This document shows positions 33,821 through 44,108 of a stretch of 64,000 nt of DNA, one piece after another. Below the pieces are notes generated by a model, which was not told where the DNA came from, ran no database searches, and was given only the letters and a program-made list of their open reading frames with translations. The DNA is from Aphelenchoides besseyi (taxonomy: Eukaryota > Nematoda > Chromadorea > Rhabditida > Aphelenchoididae): the NCBI GenBank assembly GCA_024699855.1, contig JAMPIQ010000002.1, positions 4,650,001 through 4,714,000 on the forward strand. Reading direction: 5' to 3'. Made by a program: the position numbers and the translations under genes. Each line of letters starts with the position of its first letter. The first letter of the stretch is position 1.

Positions 33821-35140
33821 TTATTTGTAAATCGATTTTAAGTACTTTTTGGCTTCAGCAATAGAATTCTCGTCGTTCGAGTCGTTCGGAGGTATCTCGA
33901 TTGCTTTTTTGAGGTAAATTTGAGCGTTAGAATAATCCTTTTTGTTCAGATAGCAGAGACCAATGTAAAGAAGGTTGTCGATCCATTGGTTTGGTTTCAA
34001 AGTTTCGGCTGCCAGAAAATCCTGAAAATTGGAATCTTAACACGATGACCGTGCCTATCTCACGTCTAATGCTTCATCGATGGTGGCAGTTGGTGGTGTG
34101 GCGAAAAGAAGGGATGCAGCTTTACGTTCCCAATAAGTCAAGTTCGAAATTGCATAAGAGAATCTGAAGATTTGAACCATCACTTGAACGTCTTCATTGC
34201 TCACCTCGCTCGCATATGAAGAAGAGTCGAATCGGCGGTGTTCATGGCCAATGCTTCGTCCAAATATTTCTACAGAACATTGAATGAGCAGCGCTGTCAA
34301 CCACAAACCTTGAACTCATAACCCATTTTTATTCGTTCTTTATTTCCACTGATCTCACACACCAAACCCGAAGTTATGGCACACCATTTCACGACGTCGA
34401 AATCAGTGGGAAGAAGGGCGTAGGCATCAGTTGCGTATTTGTGCGCTTCGTGAATCAAATTTTTACGAGCCGGATTCTTCTCCATTGTTGATGTGAGGTT
34501 GTACATTGCGCGAGCTAATCGCCAAAGAACTTTCGTGTTTTCTGGCTCTTGATCCAACGCCTAGAAAACACAATCTGGTATAATAAAACTTTGAACTTAC
34601 TGTTTTCAACATTTCAAAACAAACTTGATGTTCTCCCTTAGCATGCAGCTCGTCAAGTTCTTTGATGTTAACCTAAACTGAACAATAAACGTCAGTTAAC
34701 AGTTATTTACTGTCGAGAAATCCGCAGAAAACTCGTTCGATTCAACAACAAAAGTTTGAGGCCAATCATCAAGTGCATCGACGTACTCGGTGGAAGCAAT
34801 CGATGTGACTCGACTCAGGGATTGTGGAACTGATTGCTGCGGAGCAATGGTTGTTGTCGTTGGAGCAAACGTAACTGTTCGTTGTTGGGTATCGTTGATC
34901 CTCACCTCCAGTGCTCGTAACTTTGTTTTTAAAGCTTTCATCTCATTTCTAAATTCCTTTTTAACAAAACAGCTGATTCAAATTTCGAAACCTCAATTCA
35001 ACGGTACTACTTTCTCTTGTGCACTCACATTCTATTCGTTTCAATTTGCGATATAAGCAGAACAAGATACCCGATTGTAAGGCGAACGCACCGATCAGAA
35101 AGAAATTTCGAAGACTCCAACGCGATACCTCCGTCGACAT
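33821..35140 (-). CDS. rmd: regulator of microtubule dynamics (RMD/FAM82 family)
   Basis: The N-terminus (NFFLIGAFALQSGILFCLY) is a membrane anchor as in RMDN3. A Lys-rich coiled coil (MKALKTKLRALEVRI) and a Thr/Gln-rich linker follow. The TPR-like body is diagnostic: EPENTKVLWRLARAMYN, CAITSGLVCEISGNKE, GHEHRRFDSS, FSYAISNLTYWERKAASLLF, EALDDFLAAE and LLYIGLCYLNKKDY. Worm RMD-1 family proteins bind microtubules in mitosis, and the anchored forms act at ER-mitochondria contacts. ATG lies four bases after an acceptor (TGTCTTCTTAG) with no exon upstream. MYG1 ends 143 bases before it on the same strand, so a MYG1-RMD operon is likely. Confidence 0.93.
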
Positions 35141-35283
35141 TTTGCTAAGAAGACAGTTAAAAAGATTGTGACACTAAATTTAAGTGTTAGAAGCTTGAAA
35201 AACAGCGTCATGTATTGAAGGAGGACTTGTAACCCAAAGATAAAATATCGAAACAGTGTATTTTCCGTAACATTAACCTTTTA

Positions 35284-36707
35284 TTAAATAAGATTAGCAA
35301 TTTTCAACGACTTCTCGGCTAAAAGGATCGCATCCTCGTATTTTGTTGCTCCGCCGATAAAACCGTTTTGATGCACGAAGAATGCGGTTTTGATGCCCGT
35401 CAACTCTGCCAACTCAGAATCCCGAATACCCCACCAATCTTTAGCCAATGAACAACTAAAAAACAAGTTAACGAAAGTTATTCGTCGATTAACTCACCGG
35501 TTATCGAATTCCGCAGATTCGCTCACTGGAATCGCTTGTACGCGCCAATTCGTGTGATTGATGTCGCCCGGATAAACCGCATAAATCAATTCTCCTTTTG
35601 TTGTAAGCTGCTCTTCTAACATAAACAGATGTTGTTTCCATGGACATGATTCTTTCATCACTAAAATTCGTCCACTTTTGTGATTCTGCAAACAAGAAGA
35701 CGATTATGAAAATTTTCTTCGATTACTTTGTTTCGATTGAGGATCCCTTCCTGAACAATATCACGACATGGCATCTAAACAAAAGAATAAAATTAGTTAA
35801 AGTTAAATAATGTTACCCAGACGTTGTGTAGGTAGTGCAACTGCCGAGTGAAAATGTCGCCAACAACTTTCATCGCTTTCTCGAATTGAACATCTTCATT
35901 TGATTTCTTGTCGTTCCACGCTGGGTTCATCTCTTCGACTAACGATTGAAGACTCACTGGTGCGTAGTATCTGAAGAAAAAGTTAGAAGAAATGTGAAGG
36001 GTTTTTTACTTCGGTTCGCTGTCGTGTTGTTTAATTCCATTGTCCACAGCATCAACAGCTTCAACGAAGTTCTTGTATAAACGATCGTAGTAGAATTCGA
36101 TTGTGGAATCATCACATTTGATTGTTCCCTGTTCTTTCAACAGCTCACGAATAACTTCTCGGCCATAGAACGCGTAGATCAAGCCGGCCGAACTCAATGG
36201 TGTGTTATAATCCAGAGATGGACCGCATTTTAGTTTTCCATCTTTTACTTGAATACTCAGAGAGTTCATTGTTTCTTGAAAACTTCTGAATTGAACCAAT
36301 GAAGATCGTGAAAACGCAAACTACCTTTGATGATGATCGTATCGCTTCTCTTCATGATCGAACTTGCCACCGACATCGAGAACTATGTCACAGCGCTCCA
36401 AATACTCGGGAGCTCGGGTTCTGAATTCGAATCAAAATAAAAATAACGTCGCAGTAAAATACCTTAAGATCTGATAGCCTGCGAATTGCGGTAACTTTTT
36501 CAGCATCCAACAGCCGAAAACCTCGTCACAGTGAAATTTCCCGTTGTGTGTACCAATGAAGCTTTGAGTTTTCTGCTCGTCAAATTTGGGCATTTCACCC
36601 TTCAACATCGCTGGAATCCACATCAATTGTAGAGAACTAATCGACGAAGAAAATCGTCGAATTGAGAACATTAAAAGGAAAGTTGGACCAATTGCGCCCT
36701 CTTGCAT
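35284..36707 (-). CDS. myg1: MYG1 exonuclease (UPF0160 family)
   Basis: The body aligns with human MYG1 throughout: IGTHNGKFHCDEVFGCWML, RTRAPEYLERCDIVLDVGG, RYDHHQRSFQETM, SSAGLIYAFYGREVI, NFVEAVDAVDNGI, LNPAWN-type segment EEMNPAWND, CPWKQHLFMLEEQ, WRVQAIPV, WWGIRDSEL and the end VHQNGFIGGATKYEDA. The DHH-like His/Asp residues of the nuclease core are present (THNGxFHCDE, DVGG, DHHQ). MYG1 is a 3'-5' RNA exonuclease in nucleus and mitochondria. The N-terminal MFSIRRFSSSISSLQL could be a mitochondrial leader; that Met is downstream of 36707 in the same frame. An AATAAA overlaps the stop codon. Confidence 0.94.
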
Positions 36708-37033
36708 GCAAGATAGTTCTTAAGCATGAACACTACTAATAGGCCCGTTTCAACGGCTTGTTGTGCAAAACTCTCGACATAAAAAGTCAATTAGAAATCG
36801 AAAACAACAAATAATAAACGAGTACCGATATATCGAACATTTTTTACCTGGCAATTTACATGAGTAGATGATCTTTAAGTCAACAACTGATACACGACCT
36901 ATCAACGAACTCGATTAGCAAAAACCCACTTTATCCATACAGCTTTGAAAACAAAGTACTGGAGAAATCGAGAGATTTTATTTCTTGAATGATTCCTGTT
37001 TCGTACGCAAAGTGAACTGAAATGTTTATTGTT
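36708..37033. other. intergenic between MSP-domain gene and MYG1
   Basis: About 330 bases, A/T-rich, with no coding signal. It contains the MSP-domain gene 3' end and the MYG1 upstream region. Confidence 0.4.
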
Positions 37034-37755
37034 TTAAAGATCGTCCAAATCGTCTCCTTCTGTACGCCTTTTAAGTTCGGGAGTAGGCGCATTCATCTCG
37101 ATTACTTCTTTTCCATCTTCGGTTCGACGACGTCGAACTCGTGGTTCGGGATGAACAACTGACGATGTGGACTGACTTACTGACTCCTCTTTTAGTTTCT
37201 TGGTATCACTTGCTTTCAGCAGTTTAACAACCACGATATGACGATCTAAACACGAGACTTCAAATTAGAAGCTATAAAACAAACTGTCGTGTTGTTCCCG
37301 CAAATTCGTCTGTTTGACTCGTGAATGATAGACGCTAATTGTAATGTCGTTCTCGTCTTCGAACTCAAAAGATCGAAATCCAATTTCCTGAGCAACCGTT
37401 TGGCCGGGTTCTAACACACTGTAGTTGCGGATACGAAAGTTTTTTGCGTAGGTCGAATACAACTGAAATCGTTTCGTATTTTCAATCAGCGTTCTCAGCC
37501 ACTCACCTTGAAGTACTGTCGACCGTTGGAAATGTTCGATATGTAGACAATACCTTTGCGCGTACGTTTCGGATCCACGACTAAGATCTTTGGTTCAACA
37601 TTCAATCCCTCACCCAAGCCAACAAATCCACTGTTAAAACCAAACTCCACGCGATTGGCTTCAGCGCCTTCGTTTTGTTGTTCCGGCGCTTCCACCGTTT
37701 CGTTTTGTGGCGGAGCTACGACTTGAGCTTTGCTGCGTCTTTGAGATCGAGCCAT
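37034..37755 (-). CDS. MSP-domain protein with basic tail
   Basis: Three exons join in phase (introns near 37464-37505 and 37222-37262). The first 50 residues are polar (RSQRRSKAQVV, EAPEQQNEG). An immunoglobulin-like MSP domain follows: NVEPKILVVDPKRTRKGIVY, ISNGRQYFKLYSTYAKNF, RNYSVLEPGQTV and DITISVYHSR. The tail is Ser-rich, then basic and acidic (RVRRRRTEDGK, TEGDDLDDL). The domain is shared with major sperm protein and VAP, but the FFAT-binding lysine pattern cannot be confirmed by eye. Nematodes have many small MSP-domain proteins, several sperm-specific. The RRRR stretch could be nuclear targeting. Confidence 0.82.
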
Positions 37756-38040
37756 TGAAAGTTTAGTGACCGACCAGTGAAATCACAAGCTCTTTGACTG
37801 ATCATCGAAACAATTTAGAATTGATCGTATGCTAATTTTGGCGAATATGTTTATACGAAAGAAATTACTATCTACAATTGGCCAGTCAGAATTAATGCAA
37901 GAACCAGCAGTACTTAATCTTATGACAATTTCATTTGATACAAGAGTAGAAATCAAAGTTTTAATGTCGACATACATTCTTCAATAAAATGAGTTTGTGA
38001 ACTCAATCACACTTGCAAATACAACTCAAAGTAGAACTTT

Positions 38041-38767
38041 TATTAAAAGCCAAACAATCACGAAGAAGGCGGTAACAATGAAGATAACAATAGCGAATAA
38101 CGCGCCGATTTGTTCCTTAATAATCTAACTAGTATCAACAGTCTGAAACGTCGAAAACATAGAAGTTAGCAATGACAACTATCAAAATCACTTACCAAAA
38201 ATAACCATTCGATTGTTTTCAAGGACAGCAATAGAGCTAATGCAAACATCTTGAAACGATTGACAGAACTATAAGCATGGACATAAGATTAATATACCCT
38301 AAAGTGCTTACTGTTACGTTTGTGTTGTCCATCCGCGACTTTGCTCGTTTGTGCTCGTAAAAGCTGAGAATCTGGAAAGCAATTCTAATTGATTGAAAGC
38401 CAACTAAACTTACTTGATTTGTATCAGCAGTTAATGATTGGACAGACGGACAAATTTCGATGAATGTCGGAAATACCCTGAAAGTAACAGTTGATGTTGG
38501 TAGATTTCGTACCTTAAAAACACCTGGTTTAGCGAGATATGCATTCTTCTCGTATGTCGTAGTTCCACATTTGTCATTTGAATTATAACATTCTTTAATT
38601 TCTGGAGAGTCGCAGGGTTTAAACTTAAATCATTTATAAATAAGGTTATCCTTGAACTTATTAATCCTTGTCCGGTAGCCTCACATTTGTAACACTTGAG
38701 CGCCCAACCCAGTTTCAACATCGCCATTTGCACTAACAAGAATCAGAAGAACAATCGAAGTACGCAT
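38041..38767 (-). CDS. second Ly6-like three-finger protein (exon model incomplete)
   Basis: Start MRTSIVLLILVSANG is a signal peptide. The mature part begins CYKCEATGQ, and a following exon gives CDSPEIKECYNSNDKCGTTT and AYLAKPGVFK, the first and second fingers of a Ly6 domain. Later exons around 38250-38480 and a hydrophobic end near 38045-38110 (IGALFAIVIFIVTAFFVIVW) suggest a GPI signal or helix. The phases of the last exons do not resolve by eye. The first junction needs either a 25-base intron (GTTGAAACTGG...CTCAAG) or an unseen upstream exon. Family assignment rests on the Cys spacing. Confidence 0.65.
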
Positions 38768-39242
38768 TTTGACAGCCAACAGAGCACGAAAATGAACCGA
38801 TTGATTTCGAGACGAACACTTTTTTCGACTGAACTTTCAATCAAAACTTCACAGGGACACTTGTTGTTGTTGTCCAAAAACCACTTAATTTCCTAACAAC
38901 AAGTCTCTTTGCTGTTGCTCTGATACCCGATGTCTTTCCAGTAACACATCTCTTCATTTACTTGTTAGGACTTTTCATTGCGATTAAGCACAACCTTCAA
39001 AGTAACGAGTTTATTGCCGTCAAATGTACCGAAACGATTCCACGTTAATCAATGGGGCATTATCATCTCGACTGTCCGTTGACTTTCGCGGAGTTGAATT
39101 GTCGGCGGAATTTTTTTTACCAGTTCAACAGTCGTTTTTCCATTTTGTTTCTGTTCGAACTCAATCATTTGAGCCCAAAACCCATTGTTTGGCACTATTT
39201 GTCGCAGACTAAACCCTCTGTTATCTTATTATGTTGACAATT
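38768..39242. other. intergenic
   Basis: No gene seen. Upstream region of the Ly6-like gene and 3' side of the phosphatase gene. Confidence 0.4.
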
Positions 39243-39721
39243 TCACCTTGAAACTTGAACGTACGCCTCTTCAAGACTCAAATTCTCGTGAATGAGCAGG
39301 TAAACCAAACAGATTGTTGAGGATCTTAGTCACTTAAAATCGGATAGCTACTCATTACTTACCGACTAATTCCCTGACCACAAAACACGACGACTCTTCC
39401 ACATTTAGCAGAAATCATATGTTCATCACAACTCCAAACCTACCTTTTTCTTTTGCATTCTTGATGAAATTGGCAGTTGATTCGAAGTACTTGTGGATTT
39501 GAAATCGCTCGACGTCCGGTCCCTTCACGTCCATGTATTCGATCTCGCCAATGCGCAGTGGTTTCGGGAAGTTCGTGCAGTCAACTCCATGAGTGATACC
39601 CAGTTCCTTGAACTTCTCTTCCGAAAGAGCTTTGTGTCCTGAAAATATGCGAACAACATAAAGAAACCAACCACTTACCTGCCAAAAACAAAAATGGACG
39701 CAATTCAGTTATAGATTCCAT
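39243..39721 (-). CDS. small dual-specificity phosphatase with Phe in place of the loop-preceding His
   Basis: Four exons join in phase: MESITELRPFLFLAG, then GHKALSEEKFKELGITHGVD with NFPKPLRIGEIEYMDV, then VVVFCGQGISR, then SSTICLVYLLIHENLSLEEA ending VQVSR. Typical small DUSPs read HCxxGxSRS at the P-loop. Here Cys and Arg of C(X)5R are kept (CGQGISR) but the preceding His is Phe. The general acid region contains EYMDVKGPD, with Asp in the right area. About 130 residues, near the lower limit for a DUSP fold. The acceptor GAAGAG at the P-loop exon was chosen because other acceptors break the frame. Activity is uncertain. Confidence 0.8.
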
Positions 39722-42299
39722 ATTAGCACGTTTCTGTTGATGTTGGTGCGATTCCAATTAAAAAATCAGAGTTCTGGACATAAATAGCGCGCCAAAAAGC
39801 TGCCGGTCGAGATCTCTGAATACTTGGCGTTGTGAAGTAGTGCGCTCCAAGCTACTAATACACGAACTATAAACTGCTGTTCGTTGAAGTAACTGACTAA
39901 CAATACATTCTTACACTTACTTGGCTTCATCGTTCAATCTAACCTTCAACGGTTCCTAAGTTCTTACACGTCAAATACCAACATGACACTGTCCATGAGA
40001 AAAGCATTCCGATTTGTCCAATTTTTCGCCCAGTTTCTCTAAGGTTTATCCTTGAGACTTGTTGACAGTAATAGCAAAAGCTAATCCGACCGGAAGCTGT
40101 TTTTTGTATAAAGTAACAGGCAAATTCTTTGAGCATTCTAGTGTTATGCGTGGAATGAAAACCAATTGTCCTGCTTTATCTCCTGTTATGATATTGCAAC
40201 CAAAACACTTCGCCTTAGGGCCGCAACTCTCAATCTTCTTCCATTACAAAGACCGCTTTGAATGTCGAAATTCCTTAATACCATAACAATTGCGTTTCTT
40301 TTCAGTTTCAATTCATGAAGTGGAATAGCAATTGGATTAATCGTATGCAGAAATTTATTCATGTAGCGATATTTTGGCGGCATTTCTCAACTTTCCAAAT
40401 GTTAACTTGTACGTTCTTTTCAACTTATAAATGAATACTGATTAGACTTTGTTTGCTTGTAATGCTTTTACTCCGTTTACAGTATGTACTTCTTCTACAA
40501 ATTGTACATTTATACGAGTTCAACAGGTTATACAGTTGGCCTGAAGAAGACAGATGATCAGCCAAATCAGTCGAATAGTAGCTTGAACTGCGACAATTGA
40601 TCAACTAAACCGACTGAATGTACTCGTTTCCTTCATGGCAGTCAAGTAACAGATCTGAAAATTTGATACATCAACACGTGAAAAAGCATCAACCTCAAAA
40701 AAGAGTTCACTTAGCTTCCGGTTTATTTAAAATAACTACAATAAGAATTGAAGCTATTAAAAAGCTATATAGTGAGTTGAAATCGTCGAAATTTTAAAAA
40801 TTTTGTTAGAGAAATACGGAAATTCTATTTTGCTCGTCTCCAGATCAATTGTGCTTGTCTTTTTGATGGCCATCATTTCTCTTCTGAATGCCTTCTAAAT
40901 CTCAAATTGAAAGATCACACCATTCACACGTTTTGATGTTCTTAACAACAGGAACCTCGCTTGTACCGTTTGCTGATTTTGAATTTAGATTACTGTCCTT
41001 CAACTGCAGAACGTTCATCATGGTGCGCACGATAACATTATACAAATAGATAAAGAAGTTCTTGTTGAGCTGAAAGTCAAGTTGGAACGGTTTCTTCGAT
41101 GAAAATTTTCTGTTTTGAACTTCTCGATCAAAACATTGTCGAGAAAATCGCCCTTTTTTTCGTTGGAGAGTTTCCCAATCTAAGACGAGTTGAAAACGAA
41201 GTTGTTGATCAATGACGATTATTATTTCTAATTGCAAATCCGTTTCTTTAAATGTTATCAAAGGAGCAAAATGACGTTACACTTTTAAAACGCCCGCACG
41301 TTGCACCTACGTATCGTTGTTTGCGGTCATTTTACAGAATGTGAGCCTAATGTCAAAATCCGCGAACAACCTCCGCATTTTCCTTTCTTTAACTTTGACC
41401 ATTCCACCCCTATACTTTCGGTGCCATTCCTCGACTGCTCGTATGAGTTCGCGGCCTTAAGGCACTCTGCCTCATCTTCACTTAGAGAGTCCTACTATAT
41501 ATGGCAAATTGGACAACGAAATCCGGTGGCTAGAAGATTTTGCTTGTTATTAAAAACGACACAATCCGAATGTCTACGGTCGTTATTTCATTTAACTTCG
41601 ATCGTGACCCTCGGGAATGTGACTTGTTATTCCCAACCTTAAATCGCTTATCTGGTCCTTTTCACTCACATTTACCCAACAAATCATTAACGTGTTTCGG
41701 TTACACCAAAGTGCCTATGAATCAAACATCTCAACGCATACCGTCGACTAAAGTTCACTAATTGCAAAAGTTCGTCTTTCATTTTTGGTCATGAAGAAGT
41801 AGCTTGTGCATGAGACCGCTTTTGCAAAATCATTAGAAAGATGAACGCGTGTCTTCTTACTCATGAAAAAGAAAACAACAGAATGGTTGAACGGAAATCG
41901 TACGACCGCTGGTTAACGTGCACTTGGCAGCTAAAAAGTGAGCAAAAGGCACGTGGTCAGTGGAACGCGAAAAACAGAGAGCTCTGATGTGAGCCGTTGT
42001 CCCATGATGTTCGCGAACAGTTGAAGAGTTGACGAGAAGAGTCGAGTACTGTTTTGAGTAACCGGAAATAACATCGAAACGTGGGGGCATTTCGCTCGAA
42101 ATGGCTTTCTTTTCATTTTTTATTAGTTTCTTGAAATCAACTCACAAACATTTTGTTTTCGATGGAAACGGTTTCCAGCGTTTAGTTTTCTTCAAAACAT
42201 GGTTTTTCATTTTTGACTTTTCAGATCAGTTGATTTGAGTTTGAGCCTCAGCGATCGGTTGTGTTTCTCTTGCTGCGTTTTTGTGTCGAATTCCTCATA
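39722..42299. other. gene-poor 2.6 kb region with Helitron remnant
   Basis: Apart from the helicase relic at 39950-40390, I see no firm gene. A 119-codon minus-strand frame at 40902-41261 (LRFQLVLDWETLQ, ending KTCEWCDLSI) has no recognised family. Plus-strand frames near 41301-41760 overlap in two phases and lack domains. Long A/T-rich tracts lie at 40670-40860. Confidence 0.4.
39950..40390 (-). pseudogene. Helitron/PIF1-like helicase C-terminal relic
   Basis: The minus strand encodes, in two frames, the end of a Helitron helicase. The first part is INPIAIPLHELKLKRNAIVM, LRNFDIQSGLCNGRRLRV. After a frameshift near 40200 comes GQLVFIPRITLECS. Then KKQLPVGLAFAITVNKSQG is followed by an in-frame stop where Gln is expected, and then EKLGEKLDKSECFSHGQCHV. 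The LCNGTR-like and AFAxTxNKSQGQT motifs are characteristic of the PIF1-type domain. At least two stops and one frameshift make it dead. No Helitron 3' hairpin or TC/CTRR ends were identified. Confidence 0.85.
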
Positions 42300-43391
42300 A
42301 TGTCGATTGCAAAACGTTTGATTTCTCGGTAAGATTCAACAATCAATCATTAATTGGGATGATGTTTCAGTACAATTTTGGCCAAAGTCTACGCAAATGA
42401 TAAGATGGCAAAGCGTTTCTATAAACCATTACCAAACGAACCCACTGGTCCGGAAAAAACTTCTGTTTGGCACCAAATGCCTCGCAACAAAGTTCCTGAT
42501 TATGTACGAGGAAAAGTGCACTACGTAAGTTGCTTGGAATATGATTTCCAAACTCCAAACAAATTTTTAGGAGTTGGGTCATTCACACGATGAAGATCGT
42601 TAGTTTGATTGGTTGAAAGTCGTTAGTGAATTGAATTTCTTTAAGGTATCATGGAGTTCGTGCAAAACGAAATCATCCCAAACTCTCCGTTAGTTCAAGC
42701 GTTGGGTTAGTTTTGCTTGTAAACAAAGAAACTGAAGTCAAGCTCTGTAGGCGCTAATCCACGTGATGTTCTCGATTTCTACGCTCCGATAGTGAAACGT
42801 TCGCTTCAGGATCACTGCTCGCTTTTGAGTTTTGCCGGCGAAGAACTGGTTGGAATTTCGCTGCATACGTTGCATGATGTTAAAAGCAAATTGAGTGGCT
42901 CTTATCGTTCCACCGAAGTTTTGCCATCGAAAGACTACTCGGCCGAGATTGACAAGGCGCCGTTCAAGAATCGAGCGGCGAAGAAGTTACACGTTTTCTT
43001 CTCGAATTTACGTGACAGATTCGAAGATTTGCTTCCGGATGCTCGCAAAGTGATGGTACTCGAATGTGGTGGAGTTGCTCGTCGTTACAGTGGGCGCGGT
43101 ATCAGTGAAGAGACGGTCAAGAATACTTTGAAGTTGGCGAAGGATAAGTTCCAATGTGATTATTGTATCGCTTATATGGCGGACAGCAAGGCGGCTCAAA
43201 AGTTGTTGCAACAGAAATTAAGTTTCCAATTGGTTCGAGAGTTCAAGTTAGATCATTACATGGTAATCGAAATAGTAGTTGGAAATCGACTAATTGATTT
43301 TTAGGATCACGAAATTCCGGCGTTTCCAGATCACGATGATGTGGCCAATTCGATTGTTCAAAGTGGGAAACTTCTCGTCAAACGTTTGTAA
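42300..43391 (+). CDS. GNAT-fold acetyltransferase-like protein with mitochondrial-type leader
   Basis: The N-terminus MSIAKRLISRTILAKVY is basic and amphipathic, which suits mitochondrial import. Introns near 42333-42370, 42526-42570, 42599-42645, 42707-42751 and 43261-43304 join in phase. The core has EELVGISLHTLHDV (beta4), DARKVMVLECGGVARRYSGRGI (beta/acetyl-CoA loop, RRYSGRG) and CDYCIAYMADSKAAQKLLQQ, LSFQLVREFKL (the displaced alpha4 and beta7). About 275 residues. The order matches nematode aaNAT-like GNAT proteins. The substrate is unknown and the long N-terminal extension is unusual. Confidence 0.78.
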
Positions 43392-44108
43392 CTTGCTGGA
43401 TACACAGAATTAGCGGGTCTTCTGTGGCGTTTCACGATATCCATTAACTTTTGAATGTAAATTTCTGTACTGTAAAAATTTGTGAACGATAAACGACTAT
43501 TATTCTTGTTTACAGCAAACTGATGGCTACAGCCGTCAGAATCCATTTGCTCATGATTCCCGTTCCACGAAACAATTGCATTCAATAAATATCGACTGTG
43601 GTTTGTTGATCAGCACCATGTCATAAACAAATACAGTAAAGTAGTTGAGGTTATCAATTCAACCAATTATCGATTTCATCATCTGCTTTCCACAACGATT
43701 ACACGGAAATAGATGTTGACATGGACCGTCCAAAGTCCATGGTCGATTCACAAGCGACTATTTTGCACGAGAGTTGTAGTGAAGATTGTAACACAAATGT
43801 CGAAATTACAATCTCCCCCACAATTTGAATATTCGGAAGAGATACAACGATTGAAAACACTTGTTTCTTAAGAGTTGAACCCAAACAACAACAAGTCGCG
43901 TTGTTCGTTTCTGCAGGTGTTTGATTTTGTCTAGTTGATGCGGTCGATTGTACTTTGAACGTTTCGGTCGACTTTTTTCCCGACGAGATGGGCGGTCGTT
44001 GGAGTGTGTTTGTGCGGAGTTCGCCCCCATTTAAAAGCGATGTCTTTTCGTTCATTCTACAATCCTCGATCCGTGTGCCACTTCTCCATTCGGTGACAGT
44101 TTCGAGTT
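43392..44108. other. intergenic upstream of CPT1
   Basis: AATAAA at about 43584 may serve the preceding gene. Open frames on the minus strand (for example 43699-44055) overlap in two phases and have no domain. No gene called. Confidence 0.4.

Noticed and set aside
40902..41261. 119-codon minus-strand frame as a gene
   Set aside because: Low-complexity hydrophilic composition, no family, and it sits beside a transposon relic; it may be part of that element.
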